A program made the position numbers and the translations under genes. Below the pieces are notes generated by a model. That model worked only from the letters and a program-made list of their open reading frames with translations. It was not told the origin of the DNA and ran no database searches. Shown piece after piece: positions 1 through 6,973 of a stretch of 12,214 nt of DNA (positions within the stretch are counted from its first letter, which is position 1; each line of letters begins with the position of its first letter). Origin of the DNA: Candidatus Acidiferrales bacterium (lineage in GTDB: Bacteria > Acidobacteriota > Terriglobia > Acidiferrales > UBA7541); the NCBI GenBank assembly GCA_030044295.1, contig JASHWB010000371.1:1-12214 (forward strand), given 5' to 3'.

Positions 1-14
1 GAGTCAAACGCCTC

Positions 15-30
15 GGGACAGAAATGTCCC
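15..30. repeat. Small perfect inverted repeat (hairpin)
   Basis: GGGACA, a GAAA loop, then TGTCCC form a perfect 6-bp stem with a GNRA-type tetraloop on the plus strand. It lies in non-coding DNA beyond the 3' end of the gamma carbonic anhydrase gene. No T-tract follows on either strand, so it is not a standard terminator. Function unknown; it could be part of a dispersed repeat or belong to a gene outside the window. Confidence 0.4.
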
Positions 31-124
31 TCTCCCCTGCTCTGTTTATGCGCAACGAGTATCAAACCATAGTAGATAGCCAGACGAGTGTGTGCAAGAG
101 GCGTATCGGTCCTTAGGCAGCCAA

Positions 125-200
125 ATCTGCCTCCGCGAAAGAGAAAAGCAGATCCCTCACCGCCATCCGGAAGAGGTGCGGCTGGGCTCGGGATGACACG
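125..200 (-). repeat. Putative dispersed intergenic repeat downstream of the carbonic anhydrase gene
   Basis: Read on the minus strand, this stretch holds GTGTCATCCCGAGC (about 186-199) and then GAGGGATCTGCTTTTC (about 143-158). I recall this pairing from high-copy intergenic elements in acidobacterial genomes; the copy number cannot be tested here. On the plus strand ATCTGC (125-130) and GCAGAT (148-153) form a 6-bp inverted repeat around a 17-nt loop. It begins right after the carbonic anhydrase stop codon on that strand, where it could act as a 3' processing or weak termination element. The rest of 1-211 shows nothing else I can support. Confidence 0.4.
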
Positions 201-211
201 GATTCCGTCAC

Positions 212-733
212 TTAGGCGCGGTAATTCTCCGCCAGGAAATCATTCTTGAATTTTACGTAATGCTCGGCGGAAAGCGCGATGCGGCGGCGCTCTTCGTCCG
301 TCACCGCGCGGCGAACCCTCCCGGGTGCGCCCATCACCAGGCTATCCGGTGGAATTTCCATACGCTCGGTAATGAGCGTTCCAGCCGCGATGATGCTGCC
401 TGCGCCGATCTTGCAGCCATTCAGCAGAATGCTGCCCATGCCGATCAGGCAATCTGACTCAACCGTGCAGCCGTGCAGAACCACCCGATGCCCTACCGTC
501 ACGTTCGCTCCGACCGTCAGCGAATATTGTCCACTTTCGATGTGGCAGATGCAGCCATCCTGAATGCTGCTGCGCGCGCCAATGCGGATCGCGTTGTAAT
601 CGCCGCGAAGAACCGCGCAGGGCCAGATGCTCGCGTCTTCGCCGACCACTACGTCGCCGATCACCACGGCCTGCGAGTCAACGTACGCGCTGGGCGCGAC
701 CTGCGGTGCGAAGCCGCGAAAACTGCGGATCAT
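212..733 (-). CDS. Gamma-class carbonic anhydrase family protein (left-handed beta-helix)
   Basis: A 173-residue protein of the gamma carbonic anhydrase/YrdA/PaaY group, which form trimeric left-handed beta-helices with a metal bound between subunits. The hexapeptide repeats run through about residues 18-125, followed by a C-terminal helix. Conserved positions are present: R43 and D45 in the LRGD motif, Q58 and D59, and the three metal-ligand histidines H64, H82 (GHR) and H87 (LHG). The length is normal for short cytoplasmic members, and there is no signal peptide. The ATG at 731-733 is preceded by AGGGAGG at 10-nt spacing. The acidic loop of the archaeal enzyme Cam is absent, as in many YrdA-like proteins, so hydration of CO2 is plausible but unproven; some relatives are acyltransferases or metal-binding proteins. 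It is divergent from the permease and has no operon partner in view. Confidence 0.9.
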   Translation of the reverse strand: MIRSFRGFAPQVAPSAYVDSQAVVIGDVVVGEDASIWPCAVLRGDYNAIRIGARSSIQDGCICHIESGQYSLTVGANVTVGHRVVLHGCTVESDCLIGMGSILLNGCKIGAGSIIAAGTLITERMEIPPDSLVMGAPGRVRRAVTDEERRRIALSAEHYVKFKNDFLAENYRA

Positions 734-782
734 CGGATGTGAGCCTCCCTGGCCAAGATGCGACGGAATTCCGGCCGAAACC

Positions 783-827
783 CAGTATTTGAAATCATGT
801 GGCGTCGCATTTGATTTGCGAATACTG
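783..827. repeat. Extended imperfect inverted repeat in the divergent promoter region
   Basis: CAGTATT (783-789) pairs with AATACTG (821-827), AAATC (792-796) with GATTT (813-817), and ATG (797-799) with CAT (808-810), giving a 45-nt stem-loop with small internal loops. It lies midway between the carbonic anhydrase and permease starts. CGTCGCAT inside it (803-810) is also the complement of ATGCGACG at 758-765, and a 10-bp palindrome CGGAATTCCG sits at 764-773. It could be an operator for either gene or a 5'-UTR hairpin of the permease. Confidence 0.4.
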
Positions 828-975
828 CGATCAACCGCTTGAGCACCATAGTTTTACGTTACGGAGCGCGCATTTGAAACATGTATCCCGCGCATCGAAA
901 CGTTGCATTTTCCTTCGCGCATAAAGGCCGCTACTCTCCGGCTCGCGGAGTTCCATATCTCCAAGGAGAGTCTAC

Positions 976-2754
976 ATGGCCGAGAAGACTACCGGTGAGA
1001 TGAAGGCAACCCTCGGTTTAACCGGGTTGACAATGAACGCCATGGCGTTGATCGCGCCGGGCGCCTTCCTTTGGCTCACCTTTTACGGGCAAGCAACAGA
1101 GGGATCCACGTCCCCGTCGATGTGGATCGGCATCGTGTTCGCCCTTCTGCTGTGTCTTGCGACAGCGATCTGTTACGCGGAAATGGCGAAATTGTATCCG
1201 GGCACGGGGAGTTCGTATTACTTCGCGGAGCAGGCGTTTCTCAACCACGAAAAGGCGTGGAGGTTCGCGCGGCTTAGCAAGTTCATCGTGGGCTGGGCGT
1301 CGCACCTCTACTACTGGATCTATCCTGCGGTGATGGTAGCTACAACCGGGATTTTCGTCGGATACGTGGTGGGCACGCTGTATCCGCACTTCATGAGCGC
1401 GTCCAACCCGGGACCAATGTTCATGATGCTGGTGGCGATCCTTTTCACCTTCGGTGTGGCCTATATCGCGCACCGCGGCGTAACGGGGTCGACCTCCGTC
1501 AATATCGCCATCAACGTGATTCAGATTTCGGCGCTGCTGGTCTTTGCGGTGATGGCCATCGGCTACCGTACCAACCATCCGGCTGGAAGCGTAGCGTGGC
1601 AGTGGGATGCCACTTCGGCGGATGCCTACAACTATCAGTTTGCGACGGACGCCCAAGGCAACATCGTGCGCAACTCCGACGGAATCCCACAAGCCCTGCG
1701 AGATGCTAGCGGTGCGGTGGTGCCTTATCACGTTAGCTATCCCTGGAAGGACGCGAGCGGGAATTTCCTGAGCCACCCGAACGCTAAGTCGGTGGTTGGA
1801 ATCCACGATTTCGGCTCGATGTTCGTGCAGGCCACGGTCGCGATCTTGATATTGGTCGGATTCGAGTCCGTGACGGCTATGGGCGGCGAGGCTAAAAATG
1901 CCAAGCGGGACGTCCCCATCGCGGTAATCACCTCGCTTTTGGTACAGGGGGCGTTCTGTTATCTGATCGAGTATTTTGCGGCTAACTATGCTTTAAGTAG
2001 CGGCTACTCAATGCAAAGCGCGTCCGGTTCGGCCGCGCCCATCGGCGACATGATGGTCATGGTCGGCGATGCGATTTTCGGCGCGGGACATGGGCGCGCG
2101 TTCATGCTGATCGAAGCCGTGACGGTGTTTCTGGCGCTGATCGGCACCACGCTCTCCTGCATCAACACTGGGGCGCGCGTGACCTATGCGATGGGCAAGG
2201 ATCAGGAAGTGCCGGAACATTTCGGCATCCTGCATGAAAAGAACCTGAGCCCGCACCGGGCGATTTGGACGCTTGCGGTAATCTCCGCCGTCATCGGCTG
2301 CATCGGTTTACTGATGGTGTTTGGAGACGCCGGGGCGCCCACGGACGCGGCAATTGCCGCTCTCCCGCACGGGTTCTGGTCGAGCTTCGGATATTTAACG
2401 CACGCTAGGATGGCGGCTTTACCGAACACGTGGACGACGATCACGCTCGCTTCCAATTTCGGTACTTTCCTGCTTTATGGATTGAGCTGCGTGACGTGTA
2501 TCGTTTGCTTTCACGGACACCCGAAGTTCAATGTGCTCAAGCACATGATAATCCCGATCTTCGGCATCGCTGCAAACCTGGTCTGCATGTCGTTCTATCT
2601 GATCGGGCCGTTCCTAGGATATGGCACGAAGATGGAGCCTTTCCTAGCCCTGGGAATTGCTGCAGTCTGGGCGATATACGGAGGCATCTACTTCGCCATG
2701 AACAGCAAGAAACAGGGGCGAACTACCATGGTCACCGTACGAACCACCACCTAG
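976..2754 (+). CDS. APC-family amino-acid permease with a long periplasmic loop
   Basis: A 592-residue inner-membrane transporter of the amino acid-polyamine-organocation superfamily. About 12 hydrophobic segments are visible: roughly 16-37, 48-68, 102-134, 146-166, 176-198, 282-303, 313-336, 375-399, 430-450, 485-511, 522-546 and 553-575. Family marks include the APGA turn in TM1, YPGTGSSYYF after TM2, GFESVTAMGGEAKNAKRDVP at TM6 and its following loop, and NTGARVTYAMGKDQEVPEHF after TM8. The substrate cannot be read from sequence; an amino acid is the family expectation. The region 200-280 between TM5 and TM6, predicted periplasmic, is an unusually long hydrophilic insertion with three DA(S/Q)G motifs. 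The ATG is preceded by AAGGAGAG (963-970) at 5-nt spacing, so the start is secure. It is monocistronic, ending at the terminator at 2781-2816. Confidence 0.9.
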   Translation: MAEKTTGEMKATLGLTGLTMNAMALIAPGAFLWLTFYGQATEGSTSPSMWIGIVFALLLCLATAICYAEMAKLYPGTGSSYYFAEQAFLNHEKAWRFARLSKFIVGWASHLYYWIYPAVMVATTGIFVGYVVGTLYPHFMSASNPGPMFMMLVAILFTFGVAYIAHRGVTGSTSVNIAINVIQISALLVFAVMAIGYRTNHPAGSVAWQWDATSADAYNYQFATDAQGNIVRNSDGIPQALRDASGAVVPYHVSYPWKDASGNFLSHPNAKSVVGIHDFGSMFVQATVAILILVGFESVTAMGGEAKNAKRDVPIAVITSLLVQGAFCYLIEYFAANYALSSGYSMQSASGSAAPIGDMMVMVGDAIFGAGHGRAFMLIEAVTVFLALIGTTLSCINTGARVTYAMGKDQEVPEHFGILHEKNLSPHRAIWTLAVISAVIGCIGLLMVFGDAGAPTDAAIAALPHGFWSSFGYLTHARMAALPNTWTTITLASNFGTFLLYGLSCVTCIVCFHGHPKFNVLKHMIIPIFGIAANLVCMSFYLIGPFLGYGTKMEPFLALGIAAVWAIYGGIYFAMNSKKQGRTTMVTVRTTT

Positions 2755-2780
2755 CGCACATCCATGGGGTAGTGTCCAGG

Positions 2781-2816
2781 AGGGCGGACGCTGCAAAGTG
2801 TCCGCCCTTCCTTTTT
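2781..2816 (+). terminator. Rho-independent terminator of the permease gene
   Basis: A perfect 9-bp stem, AGGGCGGAC (2781-2789) with GTCCGCCCT (2800-2808), a 10-nt loop, then TCCTTTTT. It lies 27 nt after the permease stop codon and separates it from the phosphatase-kinase pair. Confidence 0.93.
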
Positions 2817-2999
2817 GCGCGATCTTCTCGATTCAAATCCTGTATCTGAACCATCCAAAGCTTGCATCGCTGCGACTTGCTAGCGGACTCATAATTGGGC
2901 CGTGTGGGGCGGCATGGGCGTCCGCGAAGGAACCTACACAACGAAGCAAGCGGCCTGCGCTGGACGATTGGCGATTTTCTTGATGCGAGGCTAAGAGTA

Positions 3000-3878
3000 A
3001 TGGCCGGTTGGATGGGATCGCGGGCATACGGAACCGCAGCGGAGCCTGCCGCGCAGCGATCTACCGCGTTGACAGCCGGGATGGACGTCGAATTCGCGCA
3101 GCTTTCCGATCTTGGCCGCGTGCGCCAGGGCAACGAGGATTACCTCGACTACGTCCGGCCGACTACGTCCGAAGAGGCCAGCTCGCGCGGCTGGCTCTTT
3201 GTTGTTGCTGACGGGGTCGGTGGGAATGAAGACGGCGAGGTAGCCTCGCGCACTGCGGTCGAAACTGTCATTGCCGGCTTCCGCGAAGCCACACGGGGCG
3301 AGCCAAATGCCTCTCTAATTCCTGCGCTCATCCGCAAAGCCAATACTCGCGTGCTCGACGTAGCTCACGAAACTGGCCCCGCAGGGTCAAACATGGCCAC
3401 GACGATCGTGGCGTGCGCCCTGCGGCACGATCGAGTGGTCATAGCGCACGTCGGTGATTCCCGCTGTTATCTGATCCGGCAGGGTGAAGCGCGCATTTTA
3501 ACCCGCGATCACACCTTCGCCGCTGAACAAGTCCGTCTGGGGATCCTCTCACCTAAGGAAGCTGCCGAATCCGAATCGCGACATGTCCTGAGCCGCTCTC
3601 TCGGCACCGCACTCACCGTGAACGTGGAAGTGAACGAGCACCAGGTCTTCGTCGGAGACGTCTTGGTCCTCTGCACCGATGGTCTGCACGGCGCAGTCCA
3701 GCCCTCCGAAGTTGCTGCTGTCGCCGGACGGGCCGAAAATCTCGATGCTGGCGCGCGCCGGCTGGTCGATATTGCCAACGAGCGCGACGGCAGCGATAAT
3801 ATCAGCCTGCAGATCGTGCGCGTGAAAAGCGTGGAGCGCGTGGGCATGTATCGCGGACGGCCATACCGGCTGCCGTAG
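3000..3878 (+). CDS. PP2C-family serine/threonine protein phosphatase
   Basis: A 292-residue metal-dependent phosphatase (PPM/PP2C, Stp/PrpC type) that removes phosphate from Ser/Thr, most likely opposing the kinase encoded 8 nt downstream. The motifs occur in order: GRVRQGNED (39-47), ADGVGG (70-75, metal ligand D71), GDSRCYL (152-158), LTRDHTFAAEQV (168-179), CTDGL (225-229, metal ligand D227) and GSDNIS (264-269, D266 and N267). No membrane segment or signal peptide is present, so it should be cytoplasmic. The usual MGTT motif reads MATT here. The start is uncertain. ATG 3000 has GAGG at 9-nt spacing, but residues 1-27 are unlike PP2C proteins. ATG 3081 would begin directly at the domain but has only a weak ribosome site, and an in-frame TTG at 2895 is less likely. 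A two-gene operon with the kinase is inferred. Confidence 0.92.
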   Translation: MAGWMGSRAYGTAAEPAAQRSTALTAGMDVEFAQLSDLGRVRQGNEDYLDYVRPTTSEEASSRGWLFVVADGVGGNEDGEVASRTAVETVIAGFREATRGEPNASLIPALIRKANTRVLDVAHETGPAGSNMATTIVACALRHDRVVIAHVGDSRCYLIRQGEARILTRDHTFAAEQVRLGILSPKEAAESESRHVLSRSLGTALTVNVEVNEHQVFVGDVLVLCTDGLHGAVQPSEVAAVAGRAENLDAGARRLVDIANERDGSDNISLQIVRVKSVERVGMYRGRPYRLP

Positions 3879-3886
3879 CGCGGCTT

Positions 3887-4888
3887 TTGATCCCGGTTTC
3901 CCAACAAGCGCACGCTGACGAGGCTTTCTCGGTCCGACCCGGCGACCAACTCGACCATTACCGTATCGACGCTGTGACAGCACGCAGCGGCATGGCCTCC
4001 ATTTTCCGCGGCACGGATCTCCGTACTGGCAAGCAAGTCGCAATAAAAGTTCCTCATCCGGAAATGGAAAGCGATCCGGTTCTCTACGACCGGTTCAAGC
4101 GCGAACAGGACATCGGCGCGGCTCTGGATCACCCCGGTGTAATGAAGGTCTTCACCGAAAACGACCGCAGCCAGCTTTATATGGTCATGGAATGGGTTGA
4201 TGGCCGCCTGCTCCGCCAAATTCTCAACGACGAAAAGAAGCTCCCGCCCGAGCGCGCTGTCAAGATTGTCATCGGCATCTGTAATGCGCTCGACTACATT
4301 CACAGTCACGGCGTCGTGCACCGCGATCTGAAGCCTGAAAACATCATGGTGGACCCGAACGACAACATCAAGCTGATCGATTTCGGCATCGCCGCGCAGG
4401 CTGGCGCACGCAGGCTCACGTTCGCGAAACTCTCCAACGTAATGGGCACGCCCGAGTATATTTCGCCCGAACAGGTGAAAGGCAAACGCGGCGACGGCCG
4501 CAGCGATATCTACGCCTTGGGCGCGATGCTCTACGAAATGTTGACCGGCAAGGAGCCGTTTCAGGGTCCAAATCCTTTCGCCATCATGAACGACCGCCTG
4601 CTCAATAACCCCATCCCGCCTCGCGAAATCGATTCCTCGATCTCGCCCCAGCTCCAGGAAATCATTTACCGCGCGCTCGAACGCGACCCCAAGAACCGGT
4701 ACGCCACGGCCCGCGAGTTTGCCTGGGATCTGCAACACCAGGACCAGGTCGGCGTGGCCGATCGTATGGAGCTGCGTGACTGGAAAAAGCGCCGCACACC
4801 ATGGCTTCGCCGCGTACTCTTTTACGTCATGCTCATCATGATCCCCGTGGTGATCTTCGGCCTGATGTTTTTCCTCGCGCACCGCTAG
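3887..4888 (+). CDS. Tail-anchored serine/threonine protein kinase (PknB-like catalytic domain)
   Basis: A 333-residue Hanks-type kinase. Catalytic elements are K54 in VAIK, E73, HRDLKPEN (145-152, catalytic D147), DFG (165-167) and GTPEYISPEQ (187-196) closing the activation segment. The residues needed for phosphotransfer are intact, but the glycine loop is degenerate: it reads TARSGMAS at 31-38, where relatives have GxGGMG. After the domain (about 24-283) comes a basic stretch, WKKRR, and one hydrophobic helix (about 309-331) ending three residues before the stop. The kinase domain should therefore be cytoplasmic and tail-anchored in the inner membrane, with no PASTA or other outer sensor domain. 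The start is a TTG 8 nt after the phosphatase stop, with no clear Shine-Dalgarno sequence; translational coupling is likely. No other suitable ATG precedes the domain. Substrates are unknown. Confidence 0.93.
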   Translation: MIPVSQQAHADEAFSVRPGDQLDHYRIDAVTARSGMASIFRGTDLRTGKQVAIKVPHPEMESDPVLYDRFKREQDIGAALDHPGVMKVFTENDRSQLYMVMEWVDGRLLRQILNDEKKLPPERAVKIVIGICNALDYIHSHGVVHRDLKPENIMVDPNDNIKLIDFGIAAQAGARRLTFAKLSNVMGTPEYISPEQVKGKRGDGRSDIYALGAMLYEMLTGKEPFQGPNPFAIMNDRLLNNPIPPREIDSSISPQLQEIIYRALERDPKNRYATAREFAWDLQHQDQVGVADRMELRDWKKRRTPWLRRVLFYVMLIMIPVVIFGLMFFLAHR

Positions 4889-4952
4889 CACGAGGGTATT
4901 TCTTCCCGCTTCATGCAGCTTCCAGCCGTATTCGCCGCCCGCTTTTCTTCCA

Positions 4953-5020
4953 TTAAGACGCAAATACGTTGCATAAATTTTTCATAACACTTTTTTCCTG
5001 ATTGGTTGGATTGAATCAAT
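4953..5020 (+). promoter_or_regulatory. AT-rich probable promoter or control region of the porin gene
   Basis: This is the most AT-rich stretch of the 258-bp gap before the porin. It includes a possible -10 TAAATT (4974-4979) with a weak TTAAGA (4953-4958) at 15 nt, and an inverted repeat ATTGA-A-TCAAT (5010-5020). A 10-bp direct repeat AGGGTATTTC occurs at 4893-4902 and 5049-5058, on either side. No precise promoter can be fixed. No clear terminator for the kinase gene is visible, so readthrough is possible. Confidence 0.3.
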
Positions 5021-5146
5021 GAGTTGGACCATTTCCGTGTCCGCCTGTAGGGTATTTCCACAAGAGCAAGCGTGTATCGGCACGCCGCGATTCCACGAGT
5101 GTGCGATCGAACGTGAGCGCGGGGTAGGGAGGGAGAACAAATCCAC

Positions 5147-6418
5147 ATGAAGAGCATGAGGTGTATTCAGGGATGTGCCGCGGCGATCTTGGGAGTCAGC
5201 CTTATGGCTACCCTCGCGTTGGGATCGGGCGCGTACGCGCAGGATGCAGCGGGTGCCTCAACATCATCGGCCCAGCAGGCAGGAGCACCAACGCCTGCTA
5301 ATCCACCACAGGCGCCAACACCAGCACAAAATGCCGCGGCTCCGATGCCGTTGCCGATGCCGTCAATGAGTGGCCCACTATCAACCGCTATACCTCACGA
5401 ATTCGATGGAGGTCCGTTTGGAAAGCTCGAAATCACTGGCATTTTGAGCGGTTGGGGCTCGACGGAGGGAAATCACGCCTTCGGAAGCGAGTCCACCATA
5501 TGGGACATCAGCAACGCTCAAGTTTTCGTCCAGAAGACCAGCGGCTGGTGGCAGTTCTATCTTCAAGCCGGGGCGTATAATTTGCCTGACTTGGGCGTCC
5601 CCTACCTTTCAACAAAGGATACCATCACCGACACATACGGCGCGTTCCCGCAAGGTTATCTGAAGCTCGTGAAAGGCAATTTCTCGGCGGAGATCGGCGC
5701 TCTGCCGACCTTGATCGGCGCCGAATATACATTTAGCTTCGAGAACATGAACATCGAACGTGGGCTTCTCTGGAACCAGGAAAATGCAGTGAACCGGGGC
5801 GTGCAGCTCAATTACACGTATAAAAAGCTCAGCACGTCGCTCAGTTGGAACGATGGCTTTTACTCCAATCGCTACACTTGGATTATCGGCTCCGTGGCGT
5901 ATGCGTTCAATTCTTCCAACACCTTGTCGTTTGTCGCAGGCGGCAACGCCGGCCAGTACGACAAGAACACCACGGCCACGCCGCTTTTCCTGAACAACGA
6001 ACAAATCTACAACGTCATTTACACCTATAGCCACGGACCGTGGGTAATCAACCCGTATTTCCAGTATACCAACGTGCCCACGGCCCCGAACGTCGGGATC
6101 CTAGGTGGCGCCTCCACCGCTGGCGGTGCGCTCCTTCTGACGTACAATTTCAAGCATGGAATTTCCATTGCGGCGCGCCCCGAGTACATCACTACGAGCG
6201 GTAGCGTTGCCAGCGGTGCCGCGAATCTCCTTTACGGTCCGGGCAGCAATGCATTCGCATTCACGATCACTCCGACATACGTGAAGGGAGCATTCTTCGC
6301 CCGCGGAGAGCTCTCCATCGTACACGCCGGCAGTGTGACGCCAGGTGACGCATTCGGGCCGCTTGGCACGGATGCGAATCAGCCGAGGGGCGCAGTCGAA
6401 ATGGGCTTTCTGTTCTGA
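5147..6418 (+). CDS. Outer-membrane beta-barrel porin, BBP2/OmpL-like family
   Basis: A 423-residue secreted protein. The N-terminus is a signal peptide with a hydrophobic core about 11-27 and an AYA|Q cleavage site after A31. Residues 33-76 form a Pro/Ala/Gln-rich low-complexity linker. The rest shows short alternating aromatic and hydrophobic strands typical of a porin barrel, with the GALPTLIGAEYTF, NMNIERGLLWNQE and LSWNDGFYS signatures I associate with PF07642-type putative beta-barrel porins. The final residues, EMGFLF, end in the terminal phenylalanine expected for BAM-assembled barrels. The expected role is passive uptake of small solutes across the outer membrane; the substrate is unknown. 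ATG 5147 is preceded by GGGAGGGAG at about 11 nt; an in-frame ATG at 5156 is an alternative. It is transcribed alone, with a strong terminator 43 nt downstream. Confidence 0.85.
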   Translation: MKSMRCIQGCAAAILGVSLMATLALGSGAYAQDAAGASTSSAQQAGAPTPANPPQAPTPAQNAAAPMPLPMPSMSGPLSTAIPHEFDGGPFGKLEITGILSGWGSTEGNHAFGSESTIWDISNAQVFVQKTSGWWQFYLQAGAYNLPDLGVPYLSTKDTITDTYGAFPQGYLKLVKGNFSAEIGALPTLIGAEYTFSFENMNIERGLLWNQENAVNRGVQLNYTYKKLSTSLSWNDGFYSNRYTWIIGSVAYAFNSSNTLSFVAGGNAGQYDKNTTATPLFLNNEQIYNVIYTYSHGPWVINPYFQYTNVPTAPNVGILGGASTAGGALLLTYNFKHGISIAARPEYITTSGSVASGAANLLYGPGSNAFAFTITPTYVKGAFFARGELSIVHAGSVTPGDAFGPLGTDANQPRGAVEMGFLF

Positions 6419-6461
6419 AAACCACGAAGCCTGTGACCGGGCCTAGAACTGGACACATCAC

Positions 6462-6508
6462 AAGCGACCGCTTGGTCTTCGGCAGCCTAAGCGGTCGCTT
6501 TATTTTTT
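6462..6508 (+). terminator. Rho-independent terminator of the porin gene
   Basis: A perfect 12-bp stem, AAGCGACCGCTT (6462-6473) with AAGCGGTCGCTT (6489-6500), around a 15-nt loop and followed by TATTTTTT. Each arm is itself nearly self-complementary (AAGCG/CGCTT), so alternative foldings exist. There is no matching T-tract on the minus strand, so it serves the porin transcript. Confidence 0.92.
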
Positions 6509-6583
6509 GGAAAAGAACCGCTCGAACGCCGGAAAACAGCGAGGCTGTGCGCGGGAAATGCGGGCGGCAACAGGACGTGCACC

Positions 6584-6973
6584 TTAGCGTTGTATTGCCA
6601 GGCCGCCGCCCTGCGTCTGCACAATCTTAAGCGGCACGGTCTTTGTGGGCTGCCTACCGCCTTCCCGTGCGGACGTTCCCAGCGGTTGAGGACGCGCCGC
6701 TATCGATGCCTTTCCCTCGGCGACCGCCGAGTCATAAGAGACGAACGTCGAGGGTATGTAGTCTGTCGCGCTTCCCGAGGCACATCGCACCGCGAACCGC
6801 GCGGGTGGGATGTGCATGAGCGACCCGGATCCGCCCGTACCGCCTCCGCCAGCCCCGCCTGCTCCTGACTCGGAATACGTTGTTGGCGACGCGATGAAGT
6901 GCGGGCTACCGCCCGCCTGTGCGGCGACCGCGAACCCTAGGACTAGTACCGCCGCTCCTATGATCTTGGCCAT
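6584..6973 (-). CDS. Small secreted Gly-rich protein of unknown function
   Basis: A 129-residue protein I cannot assign to a named family. Residues 1-20 are a clear signal peptide: K3, hydrophobic core 4-18, and AQA|G cleavage after A20. Residues 36-51 are a Gly/Ser run. The C-terminal part (about 52-129) includes DYIPSTFVSYDSAVAEGK and a basic, Gln/Gly-ending tail, with one cysteine at 64. A longer reading frame extends upstream to 7081, but only the ATG at 6971-6973 places the signal sequence at the N-terminus; its ribosome site (GGGG at 5-nt spacing) is weak. It is likely periplasmic or surface-exposed. It is oriented with glk but separated from it by 284 bp, so co-transcription is uncertain. 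Confidence 0.6.
   Translation of the reverse strand: MAKIIGAAVLVLGFAVAAQAGGSPHFIASPTTYSESGAGGAGGGGTGGSGSLMHIPPARFAVRCASGSATDYIPSTFVSYDSAVAEGKASIAARPQPLGTSAREGGRQPTKTVPLKIVQTQGGGLAIQR

Noticed and set aside
799..815. Sigma-54-like promoter TGGC...TTG upstream of the permease
   Set aside because: The essential -12 GC is GA here, and the middle consensus bases do not match.
1018..1806. 262-codon minus-strand frame opposite the permease
   Set aside because: His/Arg-rich translation with no hydrophobic or domain pattern; antisense to a well-supported transporter.
3509..4963. 484-codon open frame on the minus strand across the phosphatase and kinase genes
   Set aside because: It is antisense to two genes with complete family motifs. 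The translation is rich in His/Arg/Glu without domain signal, as expected from a GC-rich shadow frame.
4885..5157. 90-codon minus-strand frame in the gap before the porin
   Set aside because: It covers the AT-rich control region and porin ribosome site, with no family signal; likely chance.
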